From Deltaproteobacteria bacterium (lineage in GTDB: Bacteria; Desulfobacterota; Desulfuromonadia; Desulfuromonadales; Geopsychrobacteraceae): a stretch of DNA of 6,067 nucleotides. The notes under the pieces were generated by a model, which did no database searches, was not told the DNA's origin, and saw only the letters and a list, made by a program, of their open reading frames with translations. Made by a program: the position numbers and the translations under genes. This document shows, one piece after another, positions 1 to 4,977 of the stretch (its first letter is position 1; each line of letters begins with the position of its first letter). The stretch covers positions 1 through 6,067 of the forward strand of contig JAACTI010000218.1 of NCBI GenBank assembly GCA_009993495.1. The letters run 5' to 3'.

Positions 1-219
1 GAGCCCCTGCAGGAAAGTCAGGTCGATTTCCCGCCCCTGATTGAGCGCGGTTCGCGGGTGACCATCCAGGCCCAGGGGCGCGGCTTGCTCCTGACCGCTT
101 TCGGCGAAGCGCGTCAAAACGGCGAGCTGGGTGATTCTATCCGCGTACGTAACAACAACAGCCAGCGTGAGATTCGTGCCAGAGTTCTTGCTGCCGGGCT
201 GGTAAGTGTGGAGTTTTGA
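1..219 (+). CDS. flgA: Flagellar basal body P-ring formation protein FlgA, C-terminal part
   Basis: Frame 1 is open from the left edge to a TGA at 217-219 and gives 72 residues of a protein whose start lies outside the window. The visible part contains the segment RGSRVTIQAQGRGLLLTAFG, then GELGDSIRVRN and a final VLAAGLVSVEF. This is the usual end of the SAF-like/beta-clip domain of FlgA, in which a short 'G..I.V.N..S.r.i.a.V...G.V.V' pattern closes the protein. FlgA is a periplasmic chaperone that helps FlgI subunits assemble the P ring around the flagellar rod. The position directly before flgH, flgI and flgJ supports the call. The stop codon is one base before the flgH start, so the two genes are likely translationally coupled. 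Only the tail is seen, so nothing can be said about the signal peptide. Confidence 0.82.
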   Translation, partial: EPLQESQVDFPPLIERGSRVTIQAQGRGLLLTAFGEARQNGELGDSIRVRNNNSQREIRARVLAAGLVSVEF

Positions 220-220
220 T

Positions 221-901
221 ATGAAAAAAAGCGTTCTAATTTTAAGCCTGCTGCTGCTGGGCCTCACGGCCTGCGCTCCCTCAATTACCAAGGTGCCGGT
301 GGCCGAGGTCGAACCAACCGAAGAACTGGTGGTAATGCCGCCTCAGCCCCAGACACCCGGATCCCTGTGGACCGGCTCCTTGCCTGCCCTGGCCAGTGAC
401 CGCAAGGGCCGCAATGTCGGCGACATTGTTACCGTCGCTATTTTTGAGAACGCCCGCGCTTCCAAAGAAGCCAGCACCAAGACGGAACGCGATAGCAGCG
501 TTTCAGCCGGAATTGATAATTTTTTTGGTCTGGAACAAAGCCTGCCGAGCAAAATGGATCCCACCCAGCTGATTGGCGCCACTGCCGGTAACAGTTTTTC
601 CGGTAGCGGCAAAACCTCGCGCGCCGAAAACCTGATCGCCTCTTTAACCACCCAGATTATTGAAATTTATCCCAATGGTAATCTCCGCATTTCGGGCAAC
701 AAAACCGTGACAGTCAACAATGAAATGCAGATTGTGCAACTAAGCGGTATCGTTCGCACCTCCGATATTTCGCCGTCCAACGTGATTGATTCGAAAAATA
801 TTTTAAATGCGCGGATTTCGTACAAGGGGCAGGGCGTGCTGAGCGACAAGCAGCGGCCGGGCTGGTTGGTGCGAACATTGGATACGGTCTGGCCTTTTTG
901 A
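221..901 (+). CDS. flgH: Flagellar L-ring lipoprotein FlgH
   Basis: This encodes a 226-aa precursor of the L-ring subunit, which forms the outer-membrane bushing of the flagellar basal body. Residues 1-17 are a lipoprotein signal peptide (MKK, then a Leu-rich core) ending in the lipobox L15-T16-A17-C18, so Cys18 should be lipidated. A Pro/Glu-rich linker of about 25 residues follows, then the typical FlgH body: GSLW at 47-50, DRKGRNVGDIVTV, NSFSGSGKTSR, YPNGNLRISG, a 'LSGIVR..DIS..N' segment and a GWL near the C-terminus. Length is normal for the family. I chose ATG at 221 because it gives a clean lipoprotein signal and has GGAG at 210-213 with 7 nt spacing. A GTG at 206 in the same frame would add five residues (MWSFD) before the signal and has no comparable ribosome site. 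The gene sits between flgA and flgI. Confidence 0.96.
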   Translation: MKKSVLILSLLLLGLTACAPSITKVPVAEVEPTEELVVMPPQPQTPGSLWTGSLPALASDRKGRNVGDIVTVAIFENARASKEASTKTERDSSVSAGIDNFFGLEQSLPSKMDPTQLIGATAGNSFSGSGKTSRAENLIASLTTQIIEIYPNGNLRISGNKTVTVNNEMQIVQLSGIVRTSDISPSNVIDSKNILNARISYKGQGVLSDKQRPGWLVRTLDTVWPF

Positions 902-911
902 GCCCGAAAAC

Positions 912-916
912 AGGAG
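912..916 (+). promoter_or_regulatory. Ribosome binding site that decides the flgI start
   Basis: AGGAG at 912-916 is 8 nt before ATG at 925 but only 2 nt before ATG at 919. Spacing therefore favours 925, and a TTG at 898 that overlaps the end of flgH is also ruled out. Confidence 0.6.
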
Positions 917-924
917 TTATGCTC

Positions 925-2025
925 ATGCTGAATATCAAAAATATCCTGATTCTGGCCCTCGCCTTGGTGCTGGCGCCGACCTTTGCCCAGGGGGTGCGCA
1001 TCAAAGATCTGACCACAATTGAAGGTGTGCGCGGCAATCAACTGGTGGGTTATGGCCTGGTCGTCGGCCTCAACGGCACCGGAGACAGCAAGGACACCAG
1101 CTTTACCATCCAGTCGCTGATCAATATGCTTGAACGCATGGGTGTGACGGTCGAGCCCGATAAGGTGCAGGTCGACAACGTCGCGGCAGTCATGGTCACC
1201 GCCGAGTTGCCGGCTTTTGCCCGCGTCGGCAGCAATATTGATGTCTCGGTCGCCTCCATCGGGGATGCCGAAAATCTGGCTGGTGGCACCCTGATGATGA
1301 CACCCCTCAAGGCCGCAGATGGCCAGTATTACGCCGTTGCCCAGGGGCAACTGGTGGTCGGTTCTTTGGCCTTTGGCGGCGAAACCGCCAAGGTGCAAAA
1401 AAACCATCCCACTAGCGGCCGCGTACCCGGCGGGGCCATCGTCGAACGCGAGCCCTACAATGATTTCAGCAACCTCAGTTTACTCAAGTATCGCTTGAAA
1501 GATGCCGATTTCACCACTCTGGAACGTATGACGCGGGTGGTTAACGCTTATTATGGTGCCCCAGTCGCCAAAGCGATTGACAGTGTCGAAATGCAAATCA
1601 ACCTGCCTGCAAGCTACCAGAACCGCCTGATTGAATTTGTCGCCGAAATTGAAAATCTGGATGTCACCCCCGACAGCTTGGCGCGCATTGTCGTCAATGA
1701 AAAAACCGGCACCATCGTCATGGGTAGCAATGTGCGCATTTCTACCGTGGCAGTTTCTCACGGCAACCTCAGTTTGACCATCAGTGAAGCGGCCAAGGTG
1801 TCACAACCCAACCCCCTTGGCACTGGCCGTACCGTGGTCGTGCCGGAAACATCCATGAATGTGGTTGAAGAGAAAAGCAATATTATCGTGATGAATATGG
1901 GAGCGAGCATCGGCGATGTCGCCAGCGCCCTCAATGCTATCGGGGCCAGCCCGCGCGATTTAATTGCCATTTTTCAGGCGATTAAGGTTGCCGGTGCTCT
2001 GCATGCCGAACTGGTAATTTTGTAA
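925..2025 (+). CDS. flgI: Flagellar P-ring protein FlgI
   Basis: This encodes a 366-aa precursor of the P-ring subunit, which forms a ring in the periplasm at the peptidoglycan layer around the rod. Residues 1-21 form a Sec signal peptide (MLNIKN, hydrophobic core, then APTFA) with likely cleavage before QGVRIKDL. The mature start RIKDLTTIEGVRGNQLVGYG is the FlgI signature, followed by GLVVGLNGTGD, NVAAVMVTAELPAFARVG, GGTLMMTPLKAADGQYYAVAQG, GAIVERE, VVNEKTGTIVMG, SHGNLSLTISE and a C-terminal 'ALNAIGASPRDLIAIFQAIK' block. Length matches the family. The protein contains no cysteine, whereas E. coli FlgI carries a DsbA-formed disulfide; at the two corresponding sites I see Thr/Val (ISTVAVSHG) and Ala (VAGALHAEL). 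The TAA stop overlaps the flgJ ATG by one base, which suggests coupling. Confidence 0.97.
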   Translation: MLNIKNILILALALVLAPTFAQGVRIKDLTTIEGVRGNQLVGYGLVVGLNGTGDSKDTSFTIQSLINMLERMGVTVEPDKVQVDNVAAVMVTAELPAFARVGSNIDVSVASIGDAENLAGGTLMMTPLKAADGQYYAVAQGQLVVGSLAFGGETAKVQKNHPTSGRVPGGAIVEREPYNDFSNLSLLKYRLKDADFTTLERMTRVVNAYYGAPVAKAIDSVEMQINLPASYQNRLIEFVAEIENLDVTPDSLARIVVNEKTGTIVMGSNVRISTVAVSHGNLSLTISEAAKVSQPNPLGTGRTVVVPETSMNVVEEKSNIIVMNMGASIGDVASALNAIGASPRDLIAIFQAIKVAGALHAELVIL

Positions 2026-2327
2026 TGGATATCACTGAACAAAGCCGTCTGCTGGCGAGCATGGCCCTGAGCACAAAAAAAACGCCCACACCGACCACCA
2101 AAGATCGGGTACAAAAGACTGCCCAGGAGTTCGAAGCCATTTTTGTTCAGCAGATGTTCAAGGAGATGCGTCGCACCATTCCCGAGGGCGGCTTGCTTCC
2201 CAAGGGTAATGCCGAAGAGATTTTTACCTCCATGCAAGATATGGAAGCTGCCCGCCAACTCACCACCCATGGCGGTATCGGCCTGGCAGAGGTGCTGGCC
2301 GCCCAGATGCGCAAGGGCCTTCCCTGA
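2025..2327 (+). CDS. flgJ: FlgJ-type rod-binding protein, single domain
   Basis: This is a 100-aa protein matching only the N-terminal rod-binding domain of FlgJ. A short Thr/Pro/Lys-rich N-terminus (residues about 17-26) is followed by the core KTAQEFEAIFVQQMFKEMRR, then a Pro/Gly turn with IPEGGLLPKGNAEE, a helix 'IFTSMQDMEAARQL' and the ending GGIGLAEVLAAQM. It should cap or scaffold rod assembly in the periplasm. The beta-N-acetylglucosaminidase (muramidase) domain that makes enterobacterial FlgJ about 313 aa is absent, and no frameshifted remnant follows: the convergent gene begins 13 nt after the stop. No good Shine-Dalgarno sequence precedes the ATG, so translation probably depends on flgI through the TAATG overlap. 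No signal peptide is visible, as is normal for FlgJ. Confidence 0.93.
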   Translation: MDITEQSRLLASMALSTKKTPTPTTKDRVQKTAQEFEAIFVQQMFKEMRRTIPEGGLLPKGNAEEIFTSMQDMEAARQLTTHGGIGLAEVLAAQMRKGLP

Positions 2328-2338
2328 GGAACCCAGGG
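2322..2338. terminator. Possible small hairpin between convergent genes
   Basis: CCCTG (2322-2326) and CAGGG (2334-2338) can pair around a 7-nt loop at the junction of flgJ and the opposing gene, overlapping the flgJ stop. No T-tract follows on either strand, so it is at best a weak bidirectional transcription barrier. No better terminator fits in the 13-nt gap, so the convergent transcripts probably overlap. Confidence 0.22.
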
Positions 2339-2340
2339 GC

Positions 2341-2787
2341 TTAGATCGCCAGCACGTCGGACTCAACATTGAAGCGAAAAATCTTCAGCCGACCGGCAGT
2401 GTCAAGCAGGCTGATGGTAATTTTGGCGGGGCCACTGGTATAGTGCGCATTAACCCTGTAGCTGAGAATGGTTTTTTCACCCGCTTCGCTGAAACTCTCT
2501 TCAAACTGAGGTTCATCAAAGCCTTCCAGCCGTCCCAATCGCGCGAGCGCGCCGACGATTCGGTCAAAATTTTCAGCCGATATTTTGGCTAAAAACTCAT
2601 CCGCCATGTAGGTGCGAGCGATGGCGGGATTCCAGGTTGATACAGCGGGAATCACTGTTTTGATATAGGGCAGGGCGCGCGACGCGTAAAACTCCTCCTG
2701 TTGGGCGGCGCGATAACGGAAACTGCCAATAATTATTGCGGCAACCAGCACCAGCATGCCGGCAAAAAGAGCCAATTTTTTCTTCAT
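2341..2787 (-). CDS. Hypothetical membrane-anchored protein
   Basis: This encodes a 148-aa protein I do not recognise by name. The N-terminus (MKKKLALFAG, then a hydrophobic stretch to about residue 22) is a signal anchor or uncleaved signal peptide. There is no lipobox cysteine and the protein has no cysteine at all. The remainder, about 125 residues, should be outside the cytoplasmic membrane. It starts with a Tyr-rich segment (FYASRALPYIKTVIPAVSTW), continues with a helix-rich middle, and ends in alternating beta-like strands (ILSYRVNAHY, AKITISLLD, LKIFRFNVES). That layout resembles small cystatin-like or NTF2-like DUF proteins, but this is only an impression of fold. The ATG overlaps the stop of the upstream GTPase gene as ATGA, and GGAGAAGGA just upstream serves as ribosome site, so the two genes are an operon with likely coupled translation. 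The overlap does not prove a shared function. Confidence 0.8.
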   Translation of the reverse strand: MKKKLALFAGMLVLVAAIIIGSFRYRAAQQEEFYASRALPYIKTVIPAVSTWNPAIARTYMADEFLAKISAENFDRIVGALARLGRLEGFDEPQFEESFSEAGEKTILSYRVNAHYTSGPAKITISLLDTAGRLKIFRFNVESDVLAI

Positions 2788-3668
2788 TGATCCTTCTCCA
2801 TTTTCTGTGGCACAGGTTCCGCGTCAAAGGCTTCTTCGGGCACTGGCGGGCGCTCAAAACTCAAGCGTCCCAGCAGCCCATCGCGCAGCTCGCGCAAAAA
2901 GAGTTCGGCCGCCCGCCGTGAATCAACCTCACCGCCAGCCACCAGACAGCCACGTTTGGCACCGATGGCGGTCAATAACGCGCCGGATTCCGCTGCCAAT
3001 TCCGCCATTTTATAGCGTTGACGCAGCCTATCCGGGTAGCTTTGCCGCAACCAGCCCAGAGCAAACAGGGCAATTTCGACCTGATCGTAGGCATTTTCGC
3101 CAATCGCCCCGCTGGTTGCCAAACGTCGTGCCCCCTCCTGGTCTTCCAGATGTGGCCACAGCAAGCCCGGCGTATCCGACAACAAAATACCGTTGCGCAA
3201 ATCAATTTGCTGATGACAGGTGGTGATGGCTGGTTTGTCGCCCACCCGGGCGATTTTTTTGCCCGCCAGAGTATTGATCAGGGTCGATTTCCCCACATTG
3301 GGAATGCCGACAATCATCACCCGCAGGGGACGCCCCGGCTTGCCCCGCTTGGGCACCAGTTTGCGACACAGCTTCTGTAAACTGGCGGCGGCGGTGTGGT
3401 TCCTGGCAGTCAGGGGCAGGGCCTTGACACCCTCTTCATGTTCGAAATAGCCCTTCCAGGCCCGGGTCACAACCGGATCGGCGAGATCTTCCTTGTTCAG
3501 CACCCGGATGAAAGGCCGTCGGCCACGCAACTCTTGCATCAGGGGATTGGCACTACTCTGCGGCAAGCGCGCATCCAGCACCTCAACGACCAGATCACTA
3601 TTTTTCAACAGGTCATTGATCAGCTCACGGGCTTTTTTCATATGGCCCGGATACCAGCCAATTTGCAT
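2784..3668 (-). CDS. ylqF: YlqF/RbgA-family circularly permuted ribosome-assembly GTPase
   Basis: This 294-aa cytoplasmic GTPase belongs to the YlqF/RbgA family, which acts in late assembly of the large ribosomal subunit. The G motifs come in permuted order. After the signature IGWYPGHMKKA (3-13) come G4 N58-K-E-D61, a G5-like PLTARN (85-90), the P-loop GIPNVGKST (121-129), the G2 Thr in KPAITTCHQQI (145-155) and G3 DTPG (165-168). A C-terminal helical domain follows, then an acidic/Pro-rich tail ending EKDQ. The G2 segment differs from the common KPG(V/I)T(R/K) form by having Ala for Gly and Thr-Cys after the Thr. I start at ATG 3668 because GGAG lies 7 nt upstream and the family normally begins just before 'I.W(F/Y)PGHM'; an in-frame ATG at 3698 would add ten residues without a ribosome site. 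The gene is followed with a 4-nt overlap by the small membrane protein. Confidence 0.93.
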   Translation of the reverse strand: MQIGWYPGHMKKARELINDLLKNSDLVVEVLDARLPQSSANPLMQELRGRRPFIRVLNKEDLADPVVTRAWKGYFEHEEGVKALPLTARNHTAAASLQKLCRKLVPKRGKPGRPLRVMIVGIPNVGKSTLINTLAGKKIARVGDKPAITTCHQQIDLRNGILLSDTPGLLWPHLEDQEGARRLATSGAIGENAYDQVEIALFALGWLRQSYPDRLRQRYKMAELAAESGALLTAIGAKRGCLVAGGEVDSRRAAELFLRELRDGLLGRLSFERPPVPEEAFDAEPVPQKMEKDQ

Positions 3669-3675
3669 CGTTTTT

Positions 3676-3679
3676 CTCC
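3676..3679 (-). promoter_or_regulatory. Ribosome binding site that decides the GTPase start
   Basis: GGAG on the minus strand is 7 nt before the ATG at 3668-3666. The alternative ATG at 3698-3696 has no purine-rich site at a suitable distance, so 3668 is preferred. Confidence 0.55.
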
Positions 3680-3721
3680 AGCTCTGGTCAAAAAACATCT
3701 TAGAAAGGCTAAGACGCGCGC

Positions 3722-3730
3722 ATTATGCCA
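3722..3730 (-). promoter_or_regulatory. Candidate extended -10 promoter for the GTPase operon
   Basis: Read on the minus strand, TGGCATAAT is an extended -10 element (TG-n-CATAAT). It would start transcription near 3714-3716, leaving a leader of about 45 nt before the ATG at 3668. I see no good -35 at 17 nt spacing, which an extended -10 can tolerate. The call rests on motif and position only. Confidence 0.38.
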
Positions 3731-3790
3731 CAGCTGGAAGCAAATAAGGGTAACTATTCCCCCTGCGTAAGCCCGAGACCGCCATATGAG

Positions 3791-3823
3791 GCTTAGCTGT
3801 CACCCGGATGGCGACAACTAAGC
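3791..3823 (-). other. Strong 14-bp hairpin in the gap between aminomutase and GTPase genes
   Basis: Arms at 3791-3804 and 3810-3823 flank a 5-nt loop. As minus-strand RNA the 5' arm GCUUAGUUGUCGCC pairs completely with GGUGACAGCUAAGC: 12 Watson-Crick pairs and two G·U pairs. As plus-strand RNA the same two positions are A·C mismatches, so the structure fits minus-strand transcription, the direction of the genes on both sides. No T-tract follows it on that strand, so it is not a classic intrinsic terminator. It may instead stabilise the 3' end of the aminomutase mRNA or belong to a small RNA or leader. It lies upstream of the candidate GTPase promoter, so it would be in the GTPase leader only in read-through transcripts. 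I do not recognise it as a known riboswitch. Confidence 0.5.
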
Positions 3824-3854
3824 GCAAGGAGGGATTCATGCAGCCGGGGGAAAT

Positions 3855-3867
3855 GGGCCTCGGGCCC
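3855..3867 (-). terminator. Weak terminator-like GC hairpin after the aminomutase gene
   Basis: GGGCC and GGCCC (3855-3859 and 3863-3867) form a 5-bp stem with a 3-nt loop about 40 nt after the aminomutase stop. On the minus strand it is followed by ATTTCC, a poor T-tract. An 8-bp palindrome CTCCGGAG lies next to it at 3873-3880. Termination here is possible but not well supported. Confidence 0.2.
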
Positions 3868-3906
3868 TGGGTCTCCGGAGCTGAAGAGAGGCAAAAGCGG
3901 CAGGTT

Positions 3907-4977
3907 TTATTCCGGGATATTCGGCAGGGTCGTCAGCTCGCCTTTATGGTTCCGCAAGGTATATTCCTTGGCCTTCTTATTAACTATATAATAATCGGGC
4001 ATCAGGGGAATTTTGCCGATATTGGTAGCAACCACAGACATGGGCTGAGCCAGACCGGTGGTATGGCCGCGCAGAGCGTCGCGGATGAGTTCGGCGCCCT
4101 TTTCAATCGGGGTGCGGAAATGATCAATCCCGGGGGCCGCTTCACAGTAGAAGACGTAGTAAGGCTTGATGCGCACCGACAACAATTTCTGGTGCAGATG
4201 ACGGAAGGTTTCGACGTCGTCGTTGATCCCCTTGAGGAGCACCGCCTGGTTGCCGACGTTGACGCCGCAGCCAAGCAGATCGTAAACGGCGCGGGCCGTC
4301 TCTTCGCTCAGCTCTTTGGGGTGATTACACTGGGTGTTGAGCCAGATGGGCACCTTGTGATAACCACCCAGCACCTTTTTCAACCCGGCATCAATCCGTT
4401 GGGGGAGCACTATGGGCGTTCGTGTGCCGAAGCGGATCATTTCGACATGGGGCAATTCACGCAGTTTGCGGATGAGATATTCCAGCTGCTCGTCGGCCAA
4501 CAGAAAGGGATCACCTCCGGTGACCAGCACATCGCGCACTTCGGGATGTGCTGCGAGCCAGTGCAGACCCTCATCAAGGTTAAAATTGAGTTTGAGGTTG
4601 CCATCAACCACCAGCTCTTTGCGGAAGCAGTGGCGGCAATAAACGCCGCAGGTCTGGGTGACGGTAAAGGCAACCCGGTCACGATACTGGCGCGCAATAC
4701 TGTCGGGTCGCACCTCGTCCGTGGCGCGATTTTCCTTCCACACCAAATAATCTTCCATCCCGTAACAGTTCTGCTTTTCCAGCGCCGAAGGAATCACCTG
4801 TTTGCGAATCGGGCAGTTAGGGTCATCTTTGTCCATCAGGGAGGCGAAATGTGGCGTGGTTCCCCAGGTGGTTTTGTTGTCGGACAAAACCGCACGTTCT
4901 TCCTCACTCAGGTTGACATAGGTGCTGAGGCGTTCGGGCGTATTTACAAATTTTTTGAGCTGTTCTTTCCAGTTCAT
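3907..4977 (-). CDS. kamA: KamA-family radical SAM, PLP-dependent amino acid 2,3-aminomutase (substrate uncertain)
   Basis: This 356-aa protein belongs to the lysine 2,3-aminomutase family, which moves an alpha-amino group to the beta carbon using a 4Fe-4S cluster, S-adenosylmethionine and PLP. C110-x3-C114-x2-C117 (CGVYCRHC) is the radical SAM cluster motif, and R119 aligns with the carboxylate-binding Arg of characterised KAM. TGGDP (153-157) is the SAM-contacting motif. HFRTP (286-290), RGHTTG (303-308) and GKIPLMPDYY (321-330) are family blocks, and K322 is the expected PLP lysine. Two Asp residues that bind the lysine side chain in clostridial KAM (Asp293 and Asp330) appear as Glu279 and Ala317. 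The C-terminal zinc cysteines are missing, and the protein is about 60 residues shorter than the 416-aa clostridial enzyme. No ablB-like acetyltransferase is adjacent. It differs from EpmB in keeping the extended C-terminal motif. The ATG at 4977 has AAAGG 9 nt upstream. Confidence 0.88.
   Translation of the reverse strand: MNWKEQLKKFVNTPERLSTYVNLSEEERAVLSDNKTTWGTTPHFASLMDKDDPNCPIRKQVIPSALEKQNCYGMEDYLVWKENRATDEVRPDSIARQYRDRVAFTVTQTCGVYCRHCFRKELVVDGNLKLNFNLDEGLHWLAAHPEVRDVLVTGGDPFLLADEQLEYLIRKLRELPHVEMIRFGTRTPIVLPQRIDAGLKKVLGGYHKVPIWLNTQCNHPKELSEETARAVYDLLGCGVNVGNQAVLLKGINDDVETFRHLHQKLLSVRIKPYYVFYCEAAPGIDHFRTPIEKGAELIRDALRGHTTGLAQPMSVVATNIGKIPLMPDYYIVNKKAKEYTLRNHKGELTTLPNIPE

Noticed and set aside
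667..1407. A 246-codon minus-strand open frame across flgH and flgI, and other long frames opposite or within flgI and flgJ.
   Set aside because: These lie over genes with clear flagellar family motifs and have Gln/His/Arg-rich products without recognisable domains, so they are shadow frames.
3549..3565. A sigma-54-like TGGCAC followed by TGC inside the GTPase gene on the plus strand.
   Set aside because: The GG and GC elements are not at the required spacing, the TTGC half is incomplete, and there is no plus-strand gene downstream.
3770..3870. Resemblance to a GEMM (cyclic di-GMP) riboswitch on the plus strand: a hairpin, then GCGCAAGG, then CAGCCGGGG.
   Set aside because: The distance between the CGCAA-like and CAGCCGGG-like parts is only about 13 nt, the GGCAAACC segment is missing, and on the plus strand it would lead into the antisense side of the aminomutase gene.
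3907..4977. Calling the radical SAM protein EpmB, the EF-P lysine 2,3-aminomutase.
   Set aside because: EpmB has a shorter C-terminus and other sequence around the cluster motif; this protein keeps the HFRTP, RGHTTG and GKIPLMPDYY blocks of the KamA group, and no EF-P or epmA gene is in view.
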